A stretch of 64,000 nucleotides of DNA from Areca catechu. Taxonomy: Eukaryota > Streptophyta > Magnoliopsida > Arecales > Arecaceae. The translations under genes and the position numbers were made by a program. Below, one piece after another: positions 21,401 through 32,022 of the stretch (the first letter of the stretch is position 1; every line of letters starts with the position of its first letter). The notes below the pieces were generated by a model. The model was not told the DNA's origin and searched no databases. It saw nothing but the letters and a program-made list of their open reading frames with translations. The stretch spans positions 45,217,088 through 45,281,087 of the forward strand of contig CM038040.1 of the NCBI GenBank assembly GCA_021397845.1, given 5' to 3'.

Positions 21401-23758
21401 CCTTTGTCTTTCAGGGACGAAGCTCCTCTTCTTTTGTTTGACAAGCTTGTAAGATCGGTCCACCTTGAGCTGATGAGTTATGACCTCTGACGATATGCCT
21501 AGCATGTCCGACGCCGACCAGGCGAAGATGTCAGCATTATTCCGTAAAAAGCTGACCAACTCTAACTTGGCCTCTTCACTGAATGTGCTTCCAATTTGTG
21601 GGACTTTAGTAGGATCGTCCTTCTGAAGAGATACGAACAGGATCTTCTCAACCGGTTGTCCACTGCAGTCAGCTTCGGCCTTGGGATCAAGTTGTTCCAA
21701 TATGGAGCCATCTTCGGATTGCTTGTCCTGAATGGTCAGACACTACCTGGCCATTCTGTGGTCCCCCCTCATTACTCCAACTCCATTCCAAGTCAAAAAT
21801 TTTGCCAGCATGTGGTAAGTAGATACAACGGCCCGAAATTTGTTAAGTGCTGGCTGTCCCAAGATGGCATTATAGGCCGAGGTCATGCGTACGACCACAA
21901 AATTGATAAGGAGGGTCTTTTAATAAGGCTCTGATCCGATTGTAACAGGTAAAGTTATTTCTCCTTCCACGTCGACAGAGTTCCCTCCGAACCCTGTCAA
22001 CAGTATTGGAGACTCTTGTAGCCTGGCTCTAGACAGGTTTATTCTGACAAAAGCATCATACAATAAAACCACCGTGGAGCTTCCATTATCTATGAGGATC
22101 CTTCTTACATCATAGCTGGCAATCACTGCCGATACAACCACAGGATCATTCCCAAGGATCTAGGCCTCTAAGAGATTCTCGTCGGAGAAACTAATTATAT
22201 TAGAACTCCGGGGCCTCTTGACAATGTCTTGGTATTCTTCATTCCTCCAATCGGACCGACGGTGGAGCATACCCACATTTTCGTTGGTGGGGTGCTGGTT
22301 GGGTAGCTCTATTTCCTCCGAGGGATCCCTGGCAGTAGAGGTTTTAGCCCGATTCCTCTGGGGTCGGACGTACTTGTGCAAGTACCCCCGCCTGATCAGA
22401 TCTTCAATCGTATCCTTCAACTAGAAGCAGTCTTCAGCACTGTGCCCATGGTCACGGTGGAACCGGCAGTACTTCTCCCTGTTCCTTGATGTGGAGGGGC
22501 TCCTCATCGGGCGAGGCCTTTGCAAGAAGGTCTCGTTCTTTATCTCCATGAGGATTTTCTCCCTCAGGAGGGAGAGAGGCGCATAAGTCTCGAACTTCTT
22601 AGAGAAGTCCTTCGACTTAGGGCTGCGGTGTCGGGCTGAGTTGATGCCATCGCTGGGAGGTCAGACTTCGAGAGCCTTCTCGCTCCGCTTCTTGGGGGCT
22701 GACCTCCCTTCAGCCTGGCATCGGCTTGTCGCTTGTTCTTCTGTCAGGACATATTTCTGCGCCCAGGCCAGCAGTTCGGAGTAGCTTGTCAAAAATTTTT
22801 TGTCGAGGGAGAAGGTAAACCTGGACGATCACAGTCCCTTCTTGAAGGCCGACATAGCTACGTTTTCATTGAGATCCGGGACTCCCATGGCCGCCGAATT
22901 GAATCGGGCCATGTAGTCCCGAAGGGTTTCTCTTTCCTTCTACTGTACGAGGAAGAGGCAGTCCGTGTTCATCGGCGCCCAGCTACAAGTCTTGAAATAG
23001 GATAGAAAGAGTTTTTCCAGTTGGGGGAAGGAGTGAATCGTACCTGGTCAGATGGCGGAAAACCACATCCGAGCTTCTTTCTTAAGCATCGCAGGAAAGG
23101 CAATGCAGTGGAGGGTGTCAGAATCATCCTATACCATCATGTGGGCCTTGTAAGTACTCAGATGATCCAGTGGGTCGGTGGTGCCATCGTAGGCATCCAC
23201 TTGAGGAATTTTGAAGTGGCAGGGAATGGCTTCCCCCATGATTCTGACGGAGAAAGGTGGACGAGAGTCGTGCGCCTGCATCCCATCGACCTTTTGCTGG
23301 TCGACCAGCTCAGCGATCTGCTCCTCCATGCGCTGGAGCTTGCTGGTGTAGTCTCTCGGGTCCTCGCTACGGTGCTGATCGCCATCAGGAACCAAGTCTA
23401 CAAAGGAGAGTGAGGCGGACCTCGCTTTCTTTCCATCAGCGTGAGCCCCCTGAGACCTTCGGGGCTCTGGTGCTAGGTGGAAGCAGAGTCGAGGTGCTTC
23501 TTGCTGTCGACTTCCTTCGACAACAGGCAGATGATTGGTTTGGGATGCCGCAAGGGATTGTTGCCTGTTGTTGGCTGTATCTTGGAGGTTCTGAACCATA
23601 GCAACAAGGATGTCGATGCGGTTCAGAAGGGTTTGGAACTGATGTTGTCCCAGGGTAATGGTAGGTTGGGCGGCGTCGTTCTCCCAAGGAGGATCTTCCG
23701 ATCTTGACAGCGAGTGACCTCTCCTGATGGAGGTATTCTGGGCTCTTCCTTTCACCAT
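18411..23758 (-). pseudogene. E1 gag-pol polyprotein, degenerate
   Basis: The gag start is ATG 23758 ('MVKGRAQNTS'). Domains in order: gag with 'TLLNRIDIL', retrotransposon-gag region (about 23130-22700) and a zinc-finger-like 'YCRFHRDHGH' piece near 22465; protease with 'LIDNGSS' (about 22090); reverse transcriptase with 'VDYTNLNKAYPKDSFPLP' (about 21280) and 'AYVDD' (about 20985); RNase H; a second archaeal-type RNase H with 'MDGASN', 'YEALLAGL', 'SDSQL' and 'ADALSRLA' (20130-19740); integrase (about 19440-18411) with C-terminal 'WEGPYRV'. In-frame stops break it repeatedly, for example at 23129, 22142-22160, 21290 and 20233-20280. The integrase motif that should read D-N-G reads V-N-G (about 19055). 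It encodes no working polyprotein now. Confidence 0.9.
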
Positions 23759-23822
23759 TGCTTCACTTAGTAGTGGATTCCTCCTTTTAGAGAAGGAAAA
23801 CGAGAATGAAGGTTAGGGGCCC

Positions 23823-23840
23823 CTTCCTCTAGCGCCAATC
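23823..23840 (-). other. E1 primer-binding site
   Basis: Directly inside the 5' LTR the minus strand reads 'GATTGGCGCTAGAGGAAG'. TGG complements a tRNA CCA end. The primer tRNA was not identified. The same LTR-end/GATTGG junction recurs in E2, E3 and the 5798-6555 fragment. Confidence 0.75.
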
Positions 23841-24082
23841 TATTGCTGTCAAATCTCCCATACCGGGTTCTCTCAGCTTGGCTAGAGCACTCCTCTCCCG
23901 GTTCCTACAAAGAAGTTCCATAGGCCAGTGGTGTCCTAGCGGAGGACACTCCGATGGCTAAGTTAGCGGGGGCCTTAGAGCAACAGAATGGAGGAATCAA
24001 AAAGGAGATAGCTCGTGGAGAAGAAAAAGTGCCCTTACCGTTCGGAGTCCCCCATTTACCTTATATAAGCGCGGAACACTAC
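23841..24082 (-). repeat. E1 5' LTR, truncated
   Basis: About 240 bp match the 3' LTR of E1 from its inner end ('tgctgtcaaat' near 23844) through the TATA region ('CTTATATAAGG' on the minus strand, about 24070). Similarity stops abruptly after 'gaacactacta'. The first bases read TATTGCTG where TGTTGCTG is expected, a single G-to-A change. Confidence 0.8.
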
Positions 24083-24146
24083 TAGGTGTTGCATCAAAAA
24101 AATATTCTTAGATGCTATAGTGATATGTAATAAAAAATTTAGAAGT
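24083..24146. other. Spacer between E1 and E2
   Basis: This 64-bp AT-rich stretch matches neither element. It ends with 'gaagt', the E2 target-site duplication (the right copy at 44415 reads 'aaagt'). Confidence 0.6.
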
Positions 24147-25122
24147 TGTTGATGCTGAATCTCCGTCGACCGGATAGAGTGGTTCTTCCGCTGGATCACC
24201 GTGAACTGGAACCTGCAAAACAGATCCCTGATCGGAGGTTTTCCGGCGGGGGACACTCCGATGCCAAAGTTAGAAAGGAACTCGGGCAGCAGCAGAATGG
24301 AGAGTTTTAGGAGCAAAGAGGGAAAGGAGAAACTCAAATTTCTGGGCAGAACTCCGCTTCCCTCGAGTGTCCCCTCTTATCAATTTTTATAGGCTCCAAC
24401 ATAACTACTTGCGGTTATGGGAGCTGGCGAACGCAACCTCCACATAACTGTAAGTAGTGGCTGTCGAAAAATCAGTTACACTTGGCGTTTATCCAATCTA
24501 AGGTTTTGAGCCATGTGGGTGGTTACAACAACTAAAACAGATTTTAACTGCTTTGGTGTTTAGGAAACCTACATGTTCAAGAATTCTCCTTCTTCGAGAG
24601 TAAATCCGAAGTGAGCTCAACATTCTCTTTAGTAGCGCTCCTAAAGGGAATGTTAGCCATACACTTCGAAAAAATCTTTTTCGGAAATAGCAAAAGTAAA
24701 CGCTTACAGTCCAAAAGATAAGATCGTACGCTCTTCGGATTATGTTGAAGGAATAAAGCCGAAGATATTCGCTTGAGAGGCCAAGTCTTCGGATCAAGAT
24801 GTCAGTACGAAGCCGAAGATAGTTAACAAGCTTGGCTCGCAACCATATATATCAGGCATGGTCTTCGGACTAAGATAATGATACAAAGCCGAAGACATAG
24901 AGTCAATAAACTAGGCTCCAAAATAAAGATACGACGAAGTCATAGGCATGGTCTTCGGACTAAGATAATAATATGAAGCCGAAGACGAGAATATCCTTTT
25001 ATAGACCAGAACTTTCATCAAGTCCAAGGAATCTTCTCCGATACATAATAAACCCAAAGATTTAAAATTGGTTCAGGAATTGATCCAATAGTTAATCGAA
25101 ATAAAACCGGGATATCATAACA
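24147..25122 (-). repeat. E2 3' LTR
   Basis: Left-hand, promoter-distal LTR of E2. It contains several copies of a 'gtcttcgga...agccgaagac' motif (24720-24990). The same motif family continues in the internal tandem array near 28000. A short deletion/insertion set separates it from the right LTR, for example an extra 'gtccaaaagata' segment near 24708. Confidence 0.92.
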
Positions 25123-25569
25123 GCTGTCCCCCACTCCCAAGTTCGAAATGATTTAATTTCGAAAAATGGGAGTATTTAAATTTTGTCTTTTAGTGATAAT
25201 TGACAGGTGATGATGGCACCAAATCCAGACAGGTCTTTCGCCATAACTGCCTGGTGGTGCAAAAAACGTGGTGAAGACACGTCATCCTGCCATTGGCTGT
25301 TTTAAAAAGAACGCCTCGATTCTAAAAAAATTCTGAAAAACTTTTTGAAAAAAGAGTCTTTATTCGATCGAGATGGGACACGTCGCAGCCATTTGAAGAC
25401 CGATCACAGTTGAAGCGTTATCATGGCCAATGGAGGTATTTCATGCAGATCGTGGCTGCTTGTCTCATTAATGAATTTTTTGGAGAGTCGTTCCCACGAT
25501 CATAACCACCGGTACGGTGCATGATCGAAAGATATTTCTGAACCGCCTCGAAATTCCTCAACTTTCACC

Positions 25570-25581
25570 TATAAAAGGAGG
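25570..25581 (+). promoter_or_regulatory. TATA box for the E2 antisense ORF
   Basis: TATAAAAGGAGG, identical over 12 bases to the E1 site, lies about 145 bp before the ATG at 25716. A pyrimidine-rich leader follows. Confidence 0.7.
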
Positions 25582-25715
25582 ATGAAATTCTCAAGAAGAA
25601 TTTTTTTTTGCTTCCATGTTTCTTCTTCTTGCCCTGCACTATAGCCTGCCATTCTCCTTTCTTCCAAAGGTTAGAAGCCCTTTCTTCCTTTTTCCTTTCT
25701 TCTTTTTCCTTTTCA

Positions 25716-27835
25716 ATGTTAGAGTCCAGTAGGAATCCCTTTTCTAGCAGAGGTTCACCAGGGGGTGAAGTCGATAGGAAAATTCCAGGAAGGGAAACCG
25801 AGAGGAGTTCACCGGGAGGTGGGTCCGGTAGGGGTTTGCTAGGGGGCGAAACCAGTAGAGGGAGAGGTTCGAGTAGGAAGAGGAGTCCGAAAAGATCACC
25901 TGACTCCGTTCCAAGTTCCTTTACGCTTGCCAAGATGGAGGAGGTCAAGCATCGCTTCCATATCCCTCGAACCTTCAAACTCATCCTTCCAAAACCCGAG
26001 GAGAGGGTAGATAAAGCTCCTATGCATTCAATCGCCATATACGAAGACCACCTCAAGGCTGGTCTTCGGCTTCCACTTCACCCCTTCTTCACAAAGGTCT
26101 TCAATTTTTACCAAGTGGTTCCGGCTCAACTAACTCCCAATAGCTTTAGGAATATTTGTGGATTTTTAGTTCTTTGTAAACTGAGAAATATAGAGCCGAA
26201 GACTAGCCTATTTACCTCTCTTTTCATGTTGAAAAGAGATTTCCATGGCAAAGGGTGGTGGGTTATAGGTCCTCGGGCTGGCCGAAGACTAATGAAGGGA
26301 ACCCCTAATGCTATACACGGGTGGAAACCCAGTTACTTTTTTGTATATTATACTCATTGGGGATTCAATACCGAATGGAAAACCCCGCGTTTAGATGAAA
26401 ACACCGGGAAGAAAATCCTGAGAGTCGATGCAAAAGACTTTGACACCTTATCAGAGCCAGAGATCCCCTTATTTAAAGAATTGTTGAAGGAAGAAAACCT
26501 TCACCGAGCCCATATCAGCGAGGTCCCATTATTAGGTATAGAAATAATAGTCTTCGAACTTTTCTTTTTTCTCTTCATCTTTCTCTTATGCACATAGATA
26601 TAACAATCTCTTCCTTTGATTGCAGGTGAACCAATGAAGCCTCAGCTTGAAAGAGTCCGACAGGCTTCCAGAAAGAGGGTAGTGCCCATTCCAGCAACTT
26701 TTGAAGTTTGAAAGAAAAGGAGAGCCGAAGAGGGCTCAAGTACTCTGAGAAGACCTACATCGGACGAAGAAGCACCCCCCACCATACCAAGCGCTCCTGA
26801 AACTACTATGAGTCCATCTTCGAGGAGGCCCAGCCCTCCTCCTCCGAAACCACCTCCGGATCAGCACAATATATCTTTTGATAAAGAAACATTAATTGCA
26901 CCTCCGAAGGAAAAAGAGAAAGGAAAGGTCAAGTACAGATCCGAAGATGATCCCAGGTGGAATGCTTCCTCAGAGGGAGGATGCAACGTAGACTTCACCA
27001 TTTTTTCGAATAGGGAAGGCCTGGAGAGCCCCGAACTGGCTAGAGAACTTATGAAACGTACGCTTCTCCCCAAGGACTGGGAAAATACTAAGTCCCGATG
27101 CATTGAGGATGTTTCTGACTCAGTGTTCTCATCGGCACTGAAGGTAAGCTTTAGATTTTGCACTTTCAAGATATAAATTTGCTGTTGCCAATTCTTCAAT
27201 TTGCTAATACAGATGATGCACGATATTGCCCTAATGGAGGAAAGCATTTTCGATTTTAGGGATACTTATAAAAGTATGAAGGATAAGATAAAGGCAGCTG
27301 AGGCTGGAAAATTAAAAGCCGAAGAAGAAAAACAAGCCGTGGAAGAGAAGCTTGCTCAAAGTGAGGCTTTGATTCGGAGTCTGCAAGCTGATGCGGAGAA
27401 AATCTAATTGAAATACTCCGAACAAGAGGCAAAGTTCATGAGGAGGAAAAAAATATTCGGTCCTTGCAAGCTTTACTCAAGGAAGCTAATCAAATTTCTG
27501 AAGAAGCTTCTAAGAGGAACGAAGAAGCTGTTGAAGAGATCCGATCCTAGAAAGATCAATTGGGGAGGGCGATAGAAGATTACAAAGCATCTCCAGCTTT
27601 CGATACCGAAATGGTTGAAGCCGGGACTCACAGTTATAAAGGAGGCTTCAACGATGGAGTGGAGGAGGTGCGAAAGCTTTACCCATACTTGGACATTTCG
27701 GGGATTCAACTGTTCGATCCTGAAAGTCTAAATGAGCCCGAACCCCAAAAGGATCCCGAAGCATCAACAACGGCCGAAGAGGTGGCAGGTCCGATTGATC
27801 TTACTGACGATGCTCCAATAGTGGATAACTTGTAA
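25716..27835 (+). pseudogene. E2 antisense ORF, PF04195-like protein with three exons
   Basis: Best preserved of the three antisense ORFs. Exon 1 (25716-26535) has a basic Gly/Ser-rich N terminus and the conserved domain ('YEDHLKAGLRLPLHPFF', 'LTPNSFRNICGF', 'KRDFHGKGWW', 'NAIHGWKPSYFFV'). Intron 1 (26536-26625, 'gtatag...tgcag') joins in frame, creating a Gly codon. Exon 2 (26626-27143) is Pro/Ser-rich with acidic parts. Intron 2 (27144-27212, 'gtaagc...acag') keeps phase 0. Exon 3 starts MMHDIALMEES and is a coiled coil followed by 'YKASPAFDTEM' and an acidic end at 27835. Lesions: TGA at 26709 (probably from CGA), TAA at 27405 (probably from CAA) and a frameshift near 27440. Introns that join frames show that the ORF was once spliced and translated. 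Function unknown. Confidence 0.8.
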
Positions 27836-27999
27836 CTTTTTCCCTTCTCTTTTTGAAAAGTTGTAAGAAATCTTATCAATGAAAACCCTTTATAGAATCT
27901 TTGAATGCATATGCAAATGAATGATAATTTTTCCAAGTATAGGATCTTTGGATAATTAAGGACTTCAAAATATACAAAATGATACTAAGTCTTTGGACT

Positions 28000-28465
28000 T
28001 AGGAATAATTTCATATAACCAAATCTTCACTCAAAGACTAAGTCTTCGGGCTTAGAAATACACTAAGTTTTCGGACTTAGGAATAGAAGAATGCCAAATT
28101 TCCAAATAAAGATCAAGTCTTCGGACTTGAGAATACGCTAAGTCTTCGGACTTGGAAATGAAAGAATGCCAAATTTCCAGATAAAGATCAGGTCTTCAGA
28201 CTTGAGAATACGTTAAGACTTCGGACTTAGGAATGAAAGAATGCCAAATTTCTAGATAAAGATCAAGTCTTCGGTCTTGAGAATACGCTAAGTCTTCGGA
28301 CTTAGGAATGAAAGAATGCCAAATTTCCAGATAAAGATCAAGTCTTCGGACTTGAGAATACGTTAAGTCTTTGGACTTAGGAATGAAAGAATGCCAAATT
28401 TCTAGATAAAGATCAAGTCTTCAGACTTGAGAATACGCTAAGTCTTCGGACTTAGGAATAAAATA
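28000..28465. repeat. E2 tandem array A, 75-bp unit
   Basis: 'aatgccaaatttc' recurs at 28090, 28165, 28240, 28315 and 28390, a strict 75-bp step. Each unit carries two inverted forms of 'aagtcttcggactt', so each unit can fold back on itself. Confidence 0.92.
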
Positions 28466-28589
28466 AACCGTGTGGGTCATCTGTACCTTTGATTTGAATG
28501 ACAGGTTGATTAACCTCTAACACTTTTGTGGGATAGATTGCTTAAATCACCTTTGTGCTTTTTTGATCAAGGACTAAGATAGGCTGATC

Positions 28590-29105
28590 AGGCCCACATC
28601 GGCATTTAGTAGAGTAGATCACGAAGATCATTCTCATGCCTTTTTATGTTGGAATTAAGACAGGCTGATCATGCCCACCTCGGCACTTCGTGAGGTAGAT
28701 CACTGGGATCATCCCCATGCCTTTTTGATTAAGATGGACTTGTTTAAGCCCAACTCGGTACTTCATAGGGTTGATCACGAAGATCATCCTTATACCTTTT
28801 TGATTAAGATGGAATGGTTTAAGCCCAACTCGGCACTTCATAGGGTAGATCACGAAGATCATCCTTATGCCTTTTTGATTAAGATGGACTGATTTAAGTC
28901 CAACTCGGTACTTCATAGGGTAGATCACGAAAATCATCCTTATGCCTTTTTTATTAAGATGGACTGGTTTAAGCCTAACTCGACACTTCATAGGGTAGAT
29001 CACGAAGATCATCCCTATGCTTTTAATAGAGAAAAATAAGATAGGCTAATTATGCTTACCTTAGCATTTCGTACGGTAGATCACGGAGATCATCGTTATG
29101 TCTTT
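28590..29105. repeat. E2 tandem array B, 75-bp unit of different sequence
   Basis: 'cacttcatagggtagatcac' or a close variant recurs near 28834, 28909 and 28984, with older copies before and after. The unit length equals array A but the sequence is unrelated. It makes open frames on both strands that are not genes. Confidence 0.9.
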
Positions 29106-29199
29106 AAAAAATAGAATTAAGATAGAAAGACAAAATGTGTCTTGATGGCCTTTGAATAAAATCTTTATTGATAATATTTGTGAAGGTTTTGTACATTCC

Positions 29200-32022
29200 A
29201 AGGTCAAGGTAATAGAATACCCTCCAAGATTCCCAATCGATAAGTTCCGAGTCGAATAACCTCTTTGATTCAATATGGTCCTTCCCATGTAGGAGAGAGT
29301 TTACCCTGCTTAGTTGGTTTGGATACTTCAGACTTTCACAGAACCAGATCTTCAGGATGAAAGATCCGTTCTTTCACATGAGAGTTGTAGTATCTTGTCA
29401 TTTTTTTCTGATATGCAGCCATTTTCAACTGTGCCTGGAGTCGTGTACCTTGTAGCAAATCTAGGTCAACTCTTCGGCATTCAGAATTTCCGGGCTCTTC
29501 ATAATGATCAATTCGTAGAGACTGCAAAGATACCTCAATGGGAAGGACTGCTTCAGTACCATAAGATAAATGGAATGGAGATTCACCAGTAGCCGTTCTA
29601 GGAGTAGTCCGATAAGCCCAAAGAACTGAGTTTAACTTATCGGCCCATGAGCCTTTAGCATCATTCAATCTGGTTTTAAGGCCGTGAAGAATAGTCTTGT
29701 TTGTCACTTCAGCTTCTCCTTTACATTGAGGATGTGCCACTGAAGTAAGCTTGTGAAGAATGTGATACTAAGTGCAGAAGCTCTTGAATTTTGGGTTATC
29801 AAACTGCCTTTTGTTGTCAATTATTATAGAATAAGGAATCTTGAAACAGAAGATAATGAAATTCCTCATAAAAGTTTCAACTTTTGCCTCAGTAATTTGT
29901 GCCAATGCTTCAGCTTCGACCCATTTTATTAAGAAATCAATAGCTACAATGAGAGATTTTCGCTGCCCAGAAGCTGGAGGAAACGAACCAAGAATGTCCA
30001 TTTCTCATTGTGCAAAAGGCCAGGAAGCTGTCAACGGAGTTAATTGATTTGCAGGTCGTTTTTGCACATTGGCGTATCTTTGACAATGGTCACATCTTCA
30101 GACAAATTCTGCAGAATCCTTCTGGATGGTTGGCCAATAATATCCTTGATGGATTATCTTGTATGCCAAAGATCTGCCTCCCAATTGATTTTCACATGTT
30201 CCTTCATGCACTTTCCTGAGTGCATAATTTGCATCGGATGGACCCAAACAGTTCTGCAAAGGTTGTGTGAAGGACCTTTTATACAATGCTTCATCCAAGA
30301 TTACATATTGAGAGGTTGTCCACCGAAGCTGCTTGGCTTCCAGCTTATCTTCGGATAAGGTGCCTTCTCTTAAAAACTTGAGAATTGGATCCATCCATGA
30401 AGGTTCATGTTCAACTTGACAAATTTCAACTGGGGATTCTGATATGCTGGGGTCTTCAAGATATTCCACATATGTCTTCCCAAGAGAATTCGGTGCAGAA
30501 GTTGCAAGTCTTGAAAGAGAATCTGCCCGAGAATTTTCTGTCCTTAGGATATGAACAATCTCAAAATGCTCCAATCCAGATGTCATACTTCGGACTTTTT
30601 CTAAGTATTGGATCATGTTCGGATTCTAAGCTTCGAAATCACCTTTCACCTGATTCACCACCAGCTATGAATCAGAAAAAACTTTGACTCTTTTGATCTC
30701 CAATTTTTGGGAGATTCTAAGTCCAGCAATGAGTGCTTCATACTCTGCCTGAATGTTTGAAGCTTGAAAAGAAACCGAAGAGCATATTCAATAACTTATC
30801 CATTCGGACCAACCAGAATTAAACCTGCACCGCAACCGTTGGCGTTCGAAGCACCATCAACATGTAGCATCCAAATAAACTCTGGATTATCTTCGGTACC
30901 TTCTTCTTCGACTCTGGGCTGGTCCTCTTCGGATCTCCATGTGCACTTAGCTATAAAATCAGCCAAAATTTATGCCTTCATTGCTGACCTAAGCTGAAAA
31001 TTAATATCAAACTTTCCTAATTTAACAGCCACTTAGCTATCCTTCCCGAGGTATCAGGACTACAAAGTATGACTTTCAAGAGTTGATCTGTTAGAACCAT
31101 AATTGAATGGGCTTGGAAATAAGGTCGAAGATGTTTTGCTGCTACCACTAGAGAAAAGATAATCTTTTGTAATCTAGGGTATCAGACTTTAGCTTCATGC
31201 AATACCTTGCTAGTGTAATAGATCAGTTTCTACGAATAATTGGCATCTCCTCATACCAGAACCGAACTAACTGCTTCATCTGTGGCTGATAAATAAAGTA
31301 GAGTGTTTCTCCTTCATAGGACTTATAAAGTAATGGAGGGTTTTCAAAATATTCCTTCAGTTTGTCAAAGATGATTTTGTAATCTTCTGTCCACTCAAAA
31401 TTTTGAGTCTGACAAAGAACCTCGAAGAAGGGTAAACACATTTTTGCAGAGCGGGAGATAAAACGGCTTAAAGAAGCAATTCTCCCCGTTAGCCTTTGAA
31501 CCTCTTTCTCACAAGTAGGATGCCTCATAGTCCGAAGTGCCTGGATCTTTTCCGGATTAGCTTATATTCCTCATTTGGTAACCAGGTATCCCAAGAACTT
31601 TCTTGAAGTCACTCCGAAGATGCACTTGGTTGGATTCAATCTCATCCGATGGCGCCTAAGAGCATCAAAAGACTCTTTCAGACCTGCAATATGATCAGGC
31701 TTATGAAGACTCTTCACTATCATATCATCAACATAGGCTTCTATATTCTTCCCAATCTGATTCTTGAAGACTTTGTTAATGAGCCTTTGAAAAGTTGCCC
31801 CAGTATTCTTCAAACTGAATGGTATCACTTTATAGCAGTAAAGCCCCTTCTCAGTAACAAATGCAGTTTTTTCTTCATCTTCAGGATCCATTCGGATTTG
31901 ATTATAGCCTGAGAAAGCATCCATGAAGCTTAATAACTGATGACCAGTCGTAGCATCAACCAGTTGATCAATTTTTGGCAATAAAAAACTGTCCTTTGGA
32001 CATGCTTTGTTGAGATCAATAT
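29200..32022 (-). pseudogene. E2 pol, 3' part: reverse transcriptase C-terminal part, two RNase H domains, integrase
   Basis: Downstream part of E2 pol after the E3 insertion point (32022). Domains along the minus strand: reverse transcriptase from 'KACPKDSFLLPKIDQLVDAT' through 'EAYVDDMIVKS' (about 31725), with the catalytic YVDD intact; 'LNPTKCIFGVTSRKFLGYLV'; RNase H (about 31350-31020, degraded); archaeal-type RNase H with 'ILRTENSRADSLSRLA' (about 30540); integrase zinc region 'YYWPTIQKDS', core 'FPPASGQRKSLIVAIDF' and 'IIIDNKRQFDN', glutamate in 'GEAEVTN', then 'HVKERIFHPEDLVL'. Several stops and frameshifts separate these blocks (for example 31529-31570, 30617-30690, 29740-29768). It is homologous along its length to E1 pol but not close to it. 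Confidence 0.88.

Larger units (their letters stand above)
13834..24082 (-). mobile_element. E1: Tat-like Ty3/gypsy LTR retrotransposon, degenerate, 5' LTR truncated
   Basis: The element reads on the minus strand. Order from its 5' end: partial 5' LTR (23841-24082), primer site, gag, protease, reverse transcriptase with RNase H, second RNase H, integrase (ends 18411), a 45-bp tandem array, an antisense ORF, polypurine tract (minus-strand 'AGCAAGGGGGCGAC', about 14567-14580) and 3' LTR (13834-14566). The two LTRs differ at many positions by eye, more than those of E2 or E3, so E1 is the oldest of the cluster. Dual RNase H, the long spacer after integrase and the antisense ORF place it in the Tat group. 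The 5' LTR keeps only about 240 of 733 bp, and its missing part is not found beyond E2, so the truncation is a deletion and not a split by the E2 insertion. Confidence 0.88.

Noticed and set aside
24083..24146. Continuation of the E1 LTR
   Set aside because: No match to the E1 3' LTR beyond 'gaacactacta'; the segment is unrelated AT-rich DNA.
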